Below, piece after piece: positions 35,160 through 44,404 of a DNA stretch of 64,000 nt (its first letter is position 1; the number at the start of each line of letters is the position of its first letter). The stretch comes from Cyanobium sp. Tous-M-B4. Lineage in GTDB: Bacteria > Cyanobacteriota > Cyanobacteriia > PCC-6307 > Cyanobiaceae. The position numbers were made by a program, and so were the translations under genes. The stretch spans positions 62,001 to 126,000 of the forward strand of contig NZ_JAGQBA010000001.1 in the NCBI RefSeq assembly GCF_024345395.1, given 5' to 3'. A model generated the notes under the pieces. That model saw only the letters and a program-made list of their open reading frames with translations. It was not told the origin of the DNA and ran no database searches.

Positions 35160-35942
35160 ATGCTCCTCGATCTGCGCGGCAAAAAGGCCCTGGTTACCGG
35201 CATCGCCAACAACAAGTCGATCGCCTGGGGCATCGCCCAGCAGCTGCATGCCGCCGGAGCGGAGCTGGGCGTGACCTACCTGCCAGATGAGAAGGGCCGC
35301 TTCGAGGGCAAGGTGCGCGAGCTCACCGCGCCGCTGGCACCCAGCCTGTTCGAGCCCCTCAACGTGCAGGACCACGCCCAGATCGAAGCCGTGTTCGATC
35401 GCGTCAAGGAGCAATGGGGCTCGATCGACGTGCTGGTGCACTGCCTGGCCTTCGCTGGCAAGGAGGAGCTGATCGGCGACTATTCCGCCATCAGCCCCGA
35501 GGGCTTCGCCCGGGCCCTGGAGGTGAGCGCCTACTCCCTGGCGCCCCTGTGCCGCTTCGCCAAACCCCTGTTCAACCCTGGCGCCAGCGTGATCACCCTG
35601 AGCTACCTGGGGGCCGAACGCGCCATCCCTAACTACAACGTGATGGGAGTGGCCAAGGCGGCCCTGGAGGCCTCGGTGCGCTATTTGGCGGCTGAGCTGG
35701 GCCCCGAGAAGCAGGTGCGCGTCAACGCCATCAGCGCCGGACCGATCCGCACCCTGGCCAGCAGCGCCATCGGCGGCATCCTCGACATGATCCACAACGT
35801 GGAGGCCAAAGCGCCTCTGCAGCGCACCGTGACCCAGGAGGAAGTGGGCAGCACCGCCGCCTTCCTGGCCAGCCCCCTGGCCTCCGGCATCACCGGCCAG
35901 GTGATCTATGTGGACGCCGGCTACTGCATTACGGGGATGTGA
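35160..35942 (+). CDS. fabI: Enoyl-[acyl-carrier-protein] reductase (NADH)
   Basis: A 260-residue SDR enzyme for the last step of fatty acid elongation. [22 protein letters not shown] is the typical N-terminus, and [13 protein letters not shown] holds the catalytic Y-x6-K pair (with the second Tyr in LSYLGAE). The C-terminus ENDS with [13 protein letters not shown]. The ATG at 35160 is preferred over an open frame 17 codons upstream. Its stop overlaps the hisB GTG (GTGA). Also supplies acyl chains for the lipid A genes in this window. Confidence 0.96.
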   Translation: MLLDLRGKKALVTGIANNKSIAWGIAQQLHAAGAELGVTYLPDEKGRFEGKVRELTAPLAPSLFEPLNVQDHAQIEAVFDRVKEQWGSIDVLVHCLAFAGKEELIGDYSAISPEGFARALEVSAYSLAPLCRFAKPLFNPGASVITLSYLGAERAIPNYNVMGVAKAALEASVRYLAAELGPEKQVRVNAISAGPIRTLASSAIGGILDMIHNVEAKAPLQRTVTQEEVGSTAAFLASPLASGITGQVIYVDAGYCITGM

Positions 35943-36574
35943 GCGCCACACTGGCCCCAACGGAGATCCCCATGCGCACCGGCAGCATCCACCGCGTCAC
36001 CGGCGAAACAGACGTGCGCGTGAGCCTGGGGCTCGACGGCAGCGGCCGCTGCGCAGTGAATACGGGCGTGCCCTTCCTTGACCACATGCTCCACCAGATC
36101 AGCAGCCACGGCCTGATCGACCTGGAGATCAAGGCGGTGGGGGATACCCATATCGACGATCACCACACCAATGAAGACGTGGGCATTGCCGTGGGCCAGG
36201 CCCTGGCCCAGGCCCTGGGCGAGCGGCGCGGCATCCACCGCTTCGGTCACTTCCTGGCGCCGCTGGATGAGGCCCTGGTGCAGGTGGCTCTCGACTGCAG
36301 CGGCCGGCCCCACCTCAGCTACGGGCTAACGATCCCGGCCCAGAAGATCGGCAGCTACGACACCGAGCTGGTCAAGGAGTTTTTCGTGGCGGTGGCCAAC
36401 AACGCCGGCCTCACCCTGCACATCCGCCAGCTGGATGGGGTGAATTCCCACCACATCGTGGAGGCCAGCTTCAAGGCGTTCGCCCGGGCGCTGCGCCAGG
36501 CGACGGAGCTCGATCCACGCCGGGCAGGTGCGGTGCCGAGCAGCAAGGGTGTGCTGGAGCGCGCTGGCAGCTGA
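35939..36574 (+). CDS. hisB: Imidazoleglycerol-phosphate dehydratase
   Basis: Dehydrates IGP in histidine synthesis. The two metal-binding HHxxE motifs are DDHHTNED and [26 protein letters not shown] and [11 protein letters not shown] are also conserved. 211 residues. GTG start overlapping fabI by 4 bases. Last gene before the accessory island. Confidence 0.96.
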   Translation: MSATLAPTEIPMRTGSIHRVTGETDVRVSLGLDGSGRCAVNTGVPFLDHMLHQISSHGLIDLEIKAVGDTHIDDHHTNEDVGIAVGQALAQALGERRGIHRFGHFLAPLDEALVQVALDCSGRPHLSYGLTIPAQKIGSYDTELVKEFFVAVANNAGLTLHIRQLDGVNSHHIVEASFKAFARALRQATELDPRRAGAVPSSKGVLERAGS

Positions 36575-36960
36575 GCTGCCGCTGGAGCACCAACAACGAC
36601 GTAAATATAGCCAAGCCGATATTTGCCAGCCGAAACATGCGCGGCATAGATGCTGCGATTTAACAACAAACCTGGAGCGATTACGGGGATCCAGAAAGCA
36701 GCCATCATCAATTGTGCTTCCTAAGTTAAGAAGGTGATGTCAGCCAATCGAATAGTTCAATACCCACAGAGAACTTCTCGCCCAAACCGTCGCAAGCAGT
36801 GAGCCACAAAAAAGCAAATACAATCATGCGGCAGCGCTAAACGCATGGGCAGGGATCTTGCTGTAGCGCATTGGTACAGCCAGATTCTACCTGCCGGAGC
36901 TTTGATGACGCAAAGCTGACTGCTGACATCACGCCATCCATTACACCAGGGTGATTCCCC
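36575..36960. other. 386-base intergenic region before the surface-protein gene
   Basis: AT-richer than the hisB side. It contains no convincing gene. On the reverse strand from 36711 an ORF opens with AGGAAG about ten bases before tandem ATG codons and a hydrophobic start (MAAFWIPVIAPGLLL), but it runs antisense into hisB and is not supported by a family. A perfect inverted repeat, AGCTTTG/CAAAGCT, lies at 36898-36917. An AGGGTGA Shine-Dalgarno-like site precedes the ATG at 36961. Confidence 0.5.
36898..36917. promoter_or_regulatory. Perfect 7-bp inverted repeat upstream of surface-protein gene
   Basis: AGCTTTG and CAAAGCT flank a 6-base spacer, 44 bases before the start codon. It could be an operator or a leader hairpin; there is no T-tract to make it a terminator. 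Confidence 0.35.
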
Positions 36961-39900
36961 ATGGAGAAGCGTAATTCAAAGGAAAAGCAGAACAATCCCA
37001 TGCAAGATTTGTTGGTTGCATGGAGTGGCAACCAACGGCGCTCCAGCTGGGTAGATCAGATTTTGCCAACCGTCAGGCCCGACACAGCTCCTGACACGGG
37101 CATTGCGAACAGTCAGGCGTCGGCTGCCGGCAACCCAAGGGTCAGCACCGACAAGGCCGATTACGCACCTGGTGAAACAGCAGTCATCAGTGCCAGCGGC
37201 TTCAGACCAGGCGAAACGATCACCTTTGCGATTGCCGACGATCCCCTAGATCCCGGCGATGATGGCGATGCCGACGCCTATGCCCCATTCAGCATCACCG
37301 ATGGTGGCGAAGGGGATCTCGACGGCCAAAGGAATGGCAAAGTAACAACCAGCTGGCAGGTGCCCAGCGATGATGATGGCAGTGGCAGCGGTACGCCGGA
37401 TGCACTGAATGCCACGCTCCTACTCACTGCGAGTACCAGTGGTGGACAGATTGCGAACACAACATTCACCGATTCAGGACTTTATCTCGTTACCGAAAAA
37501 AGCGATTACGCGCCTGGAGATGAAGCCCTAATCCTGGCCTCTGGCTTCAGGGCAGGAAGCACGATTGAATTCAGCGTTGAAGTCCTCAGCCCAGGCCTCG
37601 ACACAATCTACGGAACTACCGATGATGTGATTGACGCAGCAGCAACCGCTCTACTTGGAGAAACTCCTTGGACTGTGATCGACGGAAGCCCGCTCGACCT
37701 GGACAATGCTATCGATGGCACGGTTGAAACAAGCTGGTTCGTCGATGCCGACGCGCAGGGCCGCACACTCAGACTGACAGCCAGAGGATTTGGTGTCGAT
37801 GGTTTAAAAAATACAGCAGACGACGAGGTGGCCATCACCTCGTTCACGGACGCGCAAGGGAGTTTCTCCAAGCCCTACGCCCACTGGGCGGATTTTCCCC
37901 TGCCCGGGGATTGGAACAACAACATTCTCAACGACAACAAATCCAACTACTTCGAAGGCGAGGTGATTCCCCATGTCTTCATGTATGGGGCTTCCAACAA
38001 CGCGCAACTCGTGAATGGAGAATCCTACTCATTCAACGTTACGTACAACTACTACCAGCAAAACACCGATGCCGGCGGCTTTGCGTACATGACAGAGTAC
38101 GACCTAAGCCGGCAGCCCAACGTTTTCGACTGGGCTACTCCTGCGATCACGCCAGTTGTTGACAGTATCTTCACCAACAGCGGCGGCATAACTGACGGCA
38201 ACGGTGGCGCGGATGGCGGTGCGAACTTCTGGACGGTCGATGCCGACATCACCGCCGTGAGCGGTGTGACTTACACGGGTACCGGAACCAAGGATGGGGT
38301 CGTTACGATCACGTTCACCTACACAGGGGAAACGACCGGGAACGGTTATGCGGCGATCTACTACGGACTGTACATAGCCCAACCCGGCGAGGTGCCCGAT
38401 CAGAATGCAGGAACGACAAACGGTGCTGCCGCCTGGAGCGGTGGCTCGCTGCAGACAACAGTCGATATCGGCGGCTCGGGCGCTACCTCGATCCAGCTGG
38501 CACCGAGCGCAATCATTCAGGGAGAGATCAGCGGCCTGAAGTTCAACGACCTAAATGGCAACGGTGTCAAGGAGAGCGGCGAACCAGGCCTTGCGGACTG
38601 GACGATCTACCTTGATGACGACACAGACACGACTAACGGCAACCTTGGCTTTGTCCTGACTGCTGATGGAATCACCGACGATCTAGATGGCAACGGCTCA
38701 ATCGATCCGTTGGGCTTCTACTACTTCTCGGTGACACCCGGCACGTACTACATTTACGAAGAGGATCGGGACGGCTGGGTTCAAACAGCCCCATCAACGA
38801 TCTCCTACGGACCGCTGGTTGTCAGTGCCGATACGCCAACGTATCTGAACAAGGACTTCGGCAACCGGATCGCAGAAACCAATGTAGGACTGGAAGGCCA
38901 TAAGTTTCACGACCTGAATGGCGACGGAAGTTGGCAACAACCTGGCGAACCTGGGTTGGCAGGTTGGACGATTTATCTAGACCTTGACAATGACAACTCA
39001 TTTGACGAAGGCGAGCCCTTTGATATCACCGCTGATGACGGAGGCTGGGCGATCACAGCCGAGCTGGTAGATGGCACTTACTACCTGCGAGAAGAGCTTG
39101 AAGACGGATGGATTCAGAGCAACCCCACCACCGCTGTCGACGGGGAGTACAGAATTGAGGTGCTCAATGGAGCATTCACAATATTCAACGGTGACGTCCA
39201 GGTTGTTAGTGGAGATGTTGACTTTGGCAACTTCCAACAAGCAACCAAGTCCGGTACCAAGTACGAGGACCTGAATGCCAATGGCATCCTCGATGACGGT
39301 GATACCGCTCTCGCTGGCTGGACCATCTACATCGATGCCAACGCCAACGACACTCTCGATGACGGTGAAATCTCCACCATCACCGACGGCAACGGCAACT
39401 ACTCCTTCTCTCTTGATCCCGGCACCTACACCTTCCGGGAAGTCCTCCAGGACGGCTGGTTCCAGTCCGGTCCTGATGGCGGTGAATACACCGAAACCTT
39501 CACGTCCGGTTCTTCCTCCACTGAAAATAACTTCTTCAACTTCAGGCAAGCAACCAAGTCCGGTACCAAGTACAATGATCTCAACGGAAACGGCACTCGA
39601 GACGATGGCGAGCCTGGCCTAGAAGGTTGGACCATTTACATCGATGCCAACGCTAACAACATCTTCGATATAGGTGAGACGTCGACCATCACCGACGCGA
39701 ACGGCAGCTACTCCTTCTCTCTTGATCCAGGCACCTATACCTTCCAAGAAGTCAACCAAAGTGGCTGGGTTCAAACTCAAGGTGGCTACACGGAAACCCT
39801 GATCTCCGGAGAAATTTCTGAAAACAACAATTTCGGCAACTGGCAGCCTGGAGTATGCGGATTGACCCCAGGCTTCTGGGGTCAACACCTATGGGCATGG

Positions 39901-40695
39901 GATGGCAATCCCACTACAGACGGCCAAGTGGATAAGCAAGGGCGAACTCTGGCCTCGAAACTCGTCAGTGATGAAGTTCTGAGCTTCGAGGATGTTCTCA
40001 TTGCCATTGACAGCAATAGAGACAATAGCTTCACCGAGTTGGACATCAAAGGCGTTTTGGTCGGAGACACGAATCTGAATGGCTTATGGGATGACGCGGC
40101 AAATGTATTCTTTACACTTAATGATGCCCAGAATCTGATCAACCCCAGCACAAACCTCGTGAATGCAGATCAGCGAAGCAAGATGGCTCGAGATGTGATT
40201 GCGGCTCAGCTCAATCTGCAAAATGGTGCAACCGCAGACAGCGGAGTGAAAGATCTCATTACTGGAGCGGCTCTATGGCTGACGGCAGGTGAACCATATA
40301 ACAGCTTTACGGGTAAGAACAGCAGCTTGACAGGGGATGTTGATACTCTGATTCAGGCAGGAGAACCAGCAGCAGGTGGCTGGGCAGACACCAAATACAC
40401 AAATCAAGGTGTCTTTAATGGCTTTGCAGGCTCAGCAGTTACGGCCAAAATGGCTGCCTGGCAGCAAGAAAAATCATATGAGGATTGCTCTCTCTCAGCT
40501 TCTGAAATCCACGAAACACTTGATGACTTCAATAACTGTCTTATCACTACTGGTATCGACGTATCCACGCAACAGCCCCTAGTGATGGCTCTAGCCGGTG
40601 ACGGCAATGATGGAAATTACCAGGATGATCGCGCAATCGGCACTGGAAGCATGACCATCTTCACTGATTTCATGACTGTTGCTAATCTCGTTTGA
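36961..40695 (+). CDS. Large SdrD-B-repeat surface/secreted protein
   Basis: A 1244-residue acidic protein without a classical signal peptide, so type I secretion is likely. Order: polar leader (1-60); two Ig-like repeats, each opening DYAPG and GF[R]xG (from ~61 and ~176); a unique beta-rich region (~300-520) with many Asn/Tyr; four SdrD B-like domains starting near 521, 642, 761 and 864, each with a Ca-binding-type DLNGNG loop, GLxGWTIYxD and a GWxQ end; then a ~280-residue tail opening CGLTPGFWGQHLWAWDG. B-repeat domains form stiff Ca2+-stabilised stalks on cell surfaces. The TPGFW-type tail recurs as a terminal domain of such proteins, function unknown. Visibly AT-richer than core genes. 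Adhesion or cell-surface coat is inference. An 18-nt upstream spacing and good SD support the ATG. Confidence 0.8.
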   Translation: MEKRNSKEKQNNPMQDLLVAWSGNQRRSSWVDQILPTVRPDTAPDTGIANSQASAAGNPRVSTDKADYAPGETAVISASGFRPGETITFAIADDPLDPGDDGDADAYAPFSITDGGEGDLDGQRNGKVTTSWQVPSDDDGSGSGTPDALNATLLLTASTSGGQIANTTFTDSGLYLVTEKSDYAPGDEALILASGFRAGSTIEFSVEVLSPGLDTIYGTTDDVIDAAATALLGETPWTVIDGSPLDLDNAIDGTVETSWFVDADAQGRTLRLTARGFGVDGLKNTADDEVAITSFTDAQGSFSKPYAHWADFPLPGDWNNNILNDNKSNYFEGEVIPHVFMYGASNNAQLVNGESYSFNVTYNYYQQNTDAGGFAYMTEYDLSRQPNVFDWATPAITPVVDSIFTNSGGITDGNGGADGGANFWTVDADITAVSGVTYTGTGTKDGVVTITFTYTGETTGNGYAAIYYGLYIAQPGEVPDQNAGTTNGAAAWSGGSLQTTVDIGGSGATSIQLAPSAIIQGEISGLKFNDLNGNGVKESGEPGLADWTIYLDDDTDTTNGNLGFVLTADGITDDLDGNGSIDPLGFYYFSVTPGTYYIYEEDRDGWVQTAPSTISYGPLVVSADTPTYLNKDFGNRIAETNVGLEGHKFHDLNGDGSWQQPGEPGLAGWTIYLDLDNDNSFDEGEPFDITADDGGWAITAELVDGTYYLREELEDGWIQSNPTTAVDGEYRIEVLNGAFTIFNGDVQVVSGDVDFGNFQQATKSGTKYEDLNANGILDDGDTALAGWTIYIDANANDTLDDGEISTITDGNGNYSFSLDPGTYTFREVLQDGWFQSGPDGGEYTETFTSGSSSTENNFFNFRQATKSGTKYNDLNGNGTRDDGEPGLEGWTIYIDANANNIFDIGETSTITDANGSYSFSLDPGTYTFQEVNQSGWVQTQGGYTETLISGEISENNNFGNWQPGVCGLTPGFWGQHLWAWDGNPTTDGQVDKQGRTLASKLVSDEVLSFEDVLIAIDSNRDNSFTELDIKGVLVGDTNLNGLWDDAANVFFTLNDAQNLINPSTNLVNADQRSKMARDVIAAQLNLQNGATADSGVKDLITGAALWLTAGEPYNSFTGKNSSLTGDVDTLIQAGEPAAGGWADTKYTNQGVFNGFAGSAVTAKMAAWQQEKSYEDCSLSASEIHETLDDFNNCLITTGIDVSTQQPLVMALAGDGNDGNYQDDRAIGTGSMTIFTDFMTVANLV
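39241..39849 (+). repeat. Tandem ~309-bp intragenic repeat (B-domains 3 and 4)
   Basis: Two direct copies begin at 39241 and 39550 with the same GCAACCAAGTCCGGTACCAA start. They stay highly similar through the segments encoding GWTIYIDANAN and SYSFSLDPGTYTF. They encode the third and fourth SdrD B-like domains. The first two B-domains (from 38521 and 38884) are much more diverged, so copies 3 and 4 arose by a later duplication. Confidence 0.85.
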
Positions 40696-40714
40696 ACTGC
40701 AGGCAAATATAGAT

Positions 40715-40744
40715 AAAGGGGTGGGCTTCGCCCATCCCTTTTTA
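40715..40744 (+). terminator. Rho-independent terminator of the surface-protein gene
   Basis: A 12-bp stem (AAAGGGGTGGGC with GCCCATCCCTTT, one G-U) around a TTC loop is followed by a T-run. It starts 20 bases after the stop codon. Confidence 0.88.
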
Positions 40745-40892
40745 TTGGCAATGGAGCAATTAACAGCCGACCCAGGGCTATTAGTAGTAAAAATTTCTTT
40801 ATAAATGCGTGCAGAGCAACACTCCTTCACACATAGAACATCCCTTTGAGCTTCTTGAAGACCACATTCAGCAGTGGCGAGCCCCATTCTCC

Positions 40893-41734
40893 ATGGCCTT
40901 TCTCCGCAACCGTTATTCAGCAGCTCTCCCCATTGCTGTTGTGTCCCATGTCTCTATGATCACGAACTGCGCCACAGTCCATCCCCTGCCTCACGGCATC
41001 TTTGGTGCTGACGATCGCATCCCGGTCGACTCAAGTCGTTGGCCTTGGCAGGCGATTGGCATTGTGCAGCGACGATTCGGCGGTGCCTGTTCCGACACCC
41101 TCATCGCCCCCAGCGTGGTGCTCACGGCGGCCCACTGCACGTACGACCAACGCAATAGACGGGCCCTTCAGGCAGCTGATCTGCGCTTCCTGACGTCAGG
41201 TCAGCTTGGACAGACCGCACACACGCCATCGCCCTCCACCATTGCCGGCATCGTGCGCCCATCTCTAGGCCATGGCCAGCGCAATCCAACGATCAAGAAC
41301 ATGGCAACCGATTGGGCCTTGATCGTGCTTCGTGCCCCCTCCCCCTGCGGCCCATCCCCCTGCGGGTTGCCCGTCTCCCCGACGGCCAACCGATCGCTCG
41401 TGCGGGATTCAGCGAAGGCGATCGCCTCACGCTGGTGCCTGCCTGCTGGATCCTTTACCGCGATCCAGCTGATCGCTTCTGGTTCACTGACTGCGATACC
41501 CTCGCAGGCGATTCCGGCTCACCGGTGCTCGCTGGAGAAGGGAATGGCATCACCGTGGTGGGCGTCAGCTCCGGTCTCCTCAAGGACGACCGGGGCAGAC
41601 CTGGCAGCGTGGTGGTGCCAGCCCGCATGATTTGGACTCGAATCCAAAAGTTGAGGGTTCCAGGATCGAACCAGAGGCTCTTGACCAGGCTGGCCGATCA
41701 GAAGATGGCCAATGTGGACAAGCTACCGGCATAA
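40893..41734 (+). pseudogene. Trypsin-like serine protease, frameshifted
   Basis: A chymotrypsin-fold secreted protease broken across two frames. The first frame (ATG 40893, probable signal peptide, then WPWQAIGIVQ) carries the catalytic His in VVLTAAHCTYD and the Asp in ATDWALIVL. Near 41335-41360 the sequence shifts by one base at a C-rich run (CCCCCTCCCCC). The other frame then continues with LRVARLPDGQPIARAGF and the catalytic Ser in TDCDTLAGDSGSPVLAGEG, ending at 41734. One missing C would restore a single ~280-residue protein with the complete triad. It could be a real pseudogene, a phase-variable homopolymer or a sequencing error. The 3' end overlaps the convergent metalloprotease stop by 37 bases. 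Confidence 0.8.
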
Positions 41735-44088
41735 CCGGTGATCTCGATCACGCTGTCGCTGCTCGCATTGAACCCTGCTCTGCCGTCATTGAGCGCCAGG
41801 AAGGTGCGCAGGTTGCCGCCATCTCCAAAAGTAAACGTGGAAGCTCCATTCTTGGCGAAGGTCTTGCTGGTCAGCAAGGCTCCAATACCGGCAACATCTA
41901 GGGTCTTCACCATCCCGAGCTGTCTGGGATTGATGGCGGAGCTTCGAGTGAAGGGACTGTCAATCGTATCGACACCGGCCTGAAGGTTGGTGATTCGATC
42001 AGGCGTAACGCTCCAAAAGGCATCACTGAGACGGTTCAAAGTGAAGCTATCGGTGCCGCTTGTGCCGGTGAGGATGTCAGCCTGAGTGGTGAAGACCAGT
42101 GGAGCAGCAACGGAATCGTCGTTGCTGATCGTGCCGGTTACGGCGTTGGTGGTTCCGATGCTGTAGCCCGTGCCAGGAGCAAGCAGCAAGCTCACGGTTT
42201 CATCAGGTTCCACAATGCTGTCAGCCGTGGGATCGATCACAACAGTGGCTGTGGATGCATTCGCAGCAAAAGTCACACTCTGGCTGCTACCTGCCTTTAA
42301 ACCGATGTAGTCGCTGGCATTGGTGGCGGTTCCCGTTACCGTGAAGTTAACGCTCAGCGACTGGGCGCTGGCCTGCGATCGGGTGAACGTATAAACTATA
42401 TTTGCGCTGCCATCCTCATTTACAAGGATGGGAGAGAGGCTCAGTGTGATCACGGGGCTTGTTGTGACATCCGGCGCCGATGTAATCGTGCCACTGATCC
42501 AAAAATCACCAATGCTGGCGTAGTCGGTATAGCCAGTCGGCATACTGGCTGATGGGTCCCCAAAGCCCACACCGTCCAGCTTCAGGAAGTAGGTGCCCGT
42601 TGAGAGCCCCTGCAGAGACATTGATGTAGCCAGTCCGGGGTCATTGGAGGTGTAGAGAAGGTTGCTATTACTGTCATAGAGCTGCACCTCGAGATCAAGG
42701 CTGGCTGCATTGTCGGGATATGGAGTGGTGGAGCGAACATCACTTGTATTACCGAGATAGGCAGTATAACTTCCTCCCCAGACGCCATCTTCATCCACAT
42801 AGGCTCGATACCAGTATGGACTAAAGCTGAGGTCTAGATTGCCGAAGTCGAGAATTTCAAAGGAATAGTAGTCGAGATCATAACGGGTTTCAATGGTGCC
42901 GAACTGGCCGACTGTTTCTCCCACGATTGACAGCGGAGCGGCAGCCAAGGCGCTATTGCCCACCAGATCAGGCCGATAAGAGAATCCGTTACCGCCAACG
43001 ATTACGGCCAGATCACCATCACCTTTGCCGTAATTAGCGGTGCTACCAGTATTGTTACTGCCCGTATAAGTTCCATCGTCCCAGGTGGTGACGTTACGAT
43101 TGTAGCTCCCTCCCATGATCGGGGCCCAGCTGGTCTCGCCTGTGCCGCCATGCCCTGTGTAGTAGGTGGTACTGGCGGTCCCATCGTGTGACAGCCCTAA
43201 CGCATGGCCCACTTCGTGGCTGATTGTCTCACTGACTCCGATGAGCGTTTTGTTGTAGATAAACACAGGAGTGTCTGTGCTCGAGTTGAAACTTCCGACA
43301 AATGCAATTCCAGCCGCCGTCGAAGAAGAAGGTCCGTAACTGCTAATCACCGCCCGTACTCCCCAGCTTTCATCACTGCTTCCTGACCGCGCCAGCCAAT
43401 CAGCAGGCGGCTCCTGCAATGTCACATTGACATCAAACGGGGAAAAATCGTTTGCCACCCGTTGCCAGATCTGCTGGATAGAGATGAGTTCACTATCACT
43501 GAAACGAGTGGGGTCGCCATTCGTGTCGTAGGCAGGAGAGTAGAAAGAACTCCCCATCGTGGAATTGTTCCATGATGTGCCGCTTGTGGTATGGCCATTG
43601 AAGTCAAGATAGATAATCTTCGAGGCACCTGGATGGGAGTTCAGCCTGAATGTGAAGCCTAGATCCAGAAGTGGAGTCGATGACACCACTCCCTGAGTGG
43701 AATCCAGACCCAGCAACGCCTCGGGAGCGAGTTCAATGCAGATCTTCTGGGGGGAATCCGTTTGATGCCGGGAGTCATGATCCCCCTCTGAATGGTCGTA
43801 CGATTGTTCCTGTGATTGCTTCTCAGTCACCCACTGGTGTGCACCAGAGTGAGCGGCTGCGGACAGGACTGTGCTAGCGACTTGAGGATCCTGGCTGTTC
43901 AGACCCTGCTGGCTCGCCTGTTTGCCATCGCGCTCATAAGTCTGATTTTCTACCTCATCGTCCACCTCTGTTTGGCTTTGGAGGGCTTTCGGTGTGCTGA
44001 TGACGTGGTCACTCTGGCGTTCACGTCTGTTTGCTTGTTCAAAGATCCAGGGCAATGCAAGGGGCAGATGTTCAATGTGGCGGGCCAT
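41698..44088 (-). CDS. Metzincin-type metalloprotease with Calx-beta and bluetail-like C-terminal domains
   Basis: A 796-residue secreted-type protein. After a Gln/Ser-rich leader (about 110 residues, no signal peptide) comes a peptidase domain with zinc motif ISHEVGHALGLSHDG (HExxHxxGxxH) and Met-turn APIMGGSYN, then a beta-rich pre-peptidase-C-like region (LQGLSTGTYFLKLDG), a Calx-beta domain (VNEDGSANIVYTFTR ... EPDETVSLLL ... GTISNDD) and a C-terminal segment (DRITNLQAGVDTIDSP ... FLALNDGRAGFNASSDSVIE ...) resembling the bluetail domain of cyanobacterial surface proteins. Type I export is likely. The ATG at 44088 is used; a GTG at 44145 would add 19 residues. Convergent with the broken trypsin gene. 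Confidence 0.82.
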   Translation of the reverse strand: MARHIEHLPLALPWIFEQANRRERQSDHVISTPKALQSQTEVDDEVENQTYERDGKQASQQGLNSQDPQVASTVLSAAAHSGAHQWVTEKQSQEQSYDHSEGDHDSRHQTDSPQKICIELAPEALLGLDSTQGVVSSTPLLDLGFTFRLNSHPGASKIIYLDFNGHTTSGTSWNNSTMGSSFYSPAYDTNGDPTRFSDSELISIQQIWQRVANDFSPFDVNVTLQEPPADWLARSGSSDESWGVRAVISSYGPSSSTAAGIAFVGSFNSSTDTPVFIYNKTLIGVSETISHEVGHALGLSHDGTASTTYYTGHGGTGETSWAPIMGGSYNRNVTTWDDGTYTGSNNTGSTANYGKGDGDLAVIVGGNGFSYRPDLVGNSALAAAPLSIVGETVGQFGTIETRYDLDYYSFEILDFGNLDLSFSPYWYRAYVDEDGVWGGSYTAYLGNTSDVRSTTPYPDNAASLDLEVQLYDSNSNLLYTSNDPGLATSMSLQGLSTGTYFLKLDGVGFGDPSASMPTGYTDYASIGDFWISGTITSAPDVTTSPVITLSLSPILVNEDGSANIVYTFTRSQASAQSLSVNFTVTGTATNASDYIGLKAGSSQSVTFAANASTATVVIDPTADSIVEPDETVSLLLAPGTGYSIGTTNAVTGTISNDDSVAAPLVFTTQADILTGTSGTDSFTLNRLSDAFWSVTPDRITNLQAGVDTIDSPFTRSSAINPRQLGMVKTLDVAGIGALLTSKTFAKNGASTFTFGDGGNLRTFLALNDGRAGFNASSDSVIEITGYAGSLSTLAIF

Positions 44089-44267
44089 CAGGAGGTCCCG
44101 CTGCGAGGCGGGTGAATCAGATGCGATCAGCCTCCAATCCACCACTGATCTGCGTCAAAGCCGCAGGACATCTGAAGCAGCTCGCCGAGGCCCAGCACCA
44201 GCAGAAACGCCCTGCGCTGCAAACTGTTCCGGTTGTCTCAGACCTCCAACAGGAGCCCATCGGATCC

Positions 44268-44281
44268 GTAAACCGATTTAC
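44268..44281. promoter_or_regulatory. Small inverted repeat between metalloprotease and DUF6447 gene
   Basis: GTAAA and TTTAC flank CCGA in the 316-base region upstream of the metalloprotease ATG. It may be an operator. The rest of 44089-44404 shows no gene or clear promoter; it contains one GCGATCGC (HIP1) site near 44393. Confidence 0.25.
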
Positions 44282-44404
44282 ACCGCACCGGTTAGCACCG
44301 CTTCAGGGCTTTGCAACGGCGTGCCTTGCCATCAAAAAGCCAGGGTCTAGCCCCGGCAGGAATAGTGCTGTTAGCTCGATCAAGTTGCGGTGGCGATCGC
44401 TGCT

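Noticed and set aside
36589-36625. AAATAT/ATATTT pair after hisB as a terminator
   Set aside because: Only A-T pairs, 10-base loop and no T-tract; too weak to call.
38998-39549. Long reverse-strand open frames inside the surface-protein gene
   Set aside because: They are antisense shadows of repetitive GAT/GGC-rich codons; no domain or start signal.
41636-41700. Two tRNA T-loop-like strings (GATTCGAGTCC and GGTTCGATCC on the reverse strand)
   Set aside because: No acceptor, D or anticodon stems fit around them; they lie in the coding 3' end of the broken protease.
44089-44404. Forward open frame spanning the metalloprotease start and the following gap
   Set aside because: No start with a plausible ribosome site, no recognisable domain, unusual composition; treated as non-coding.
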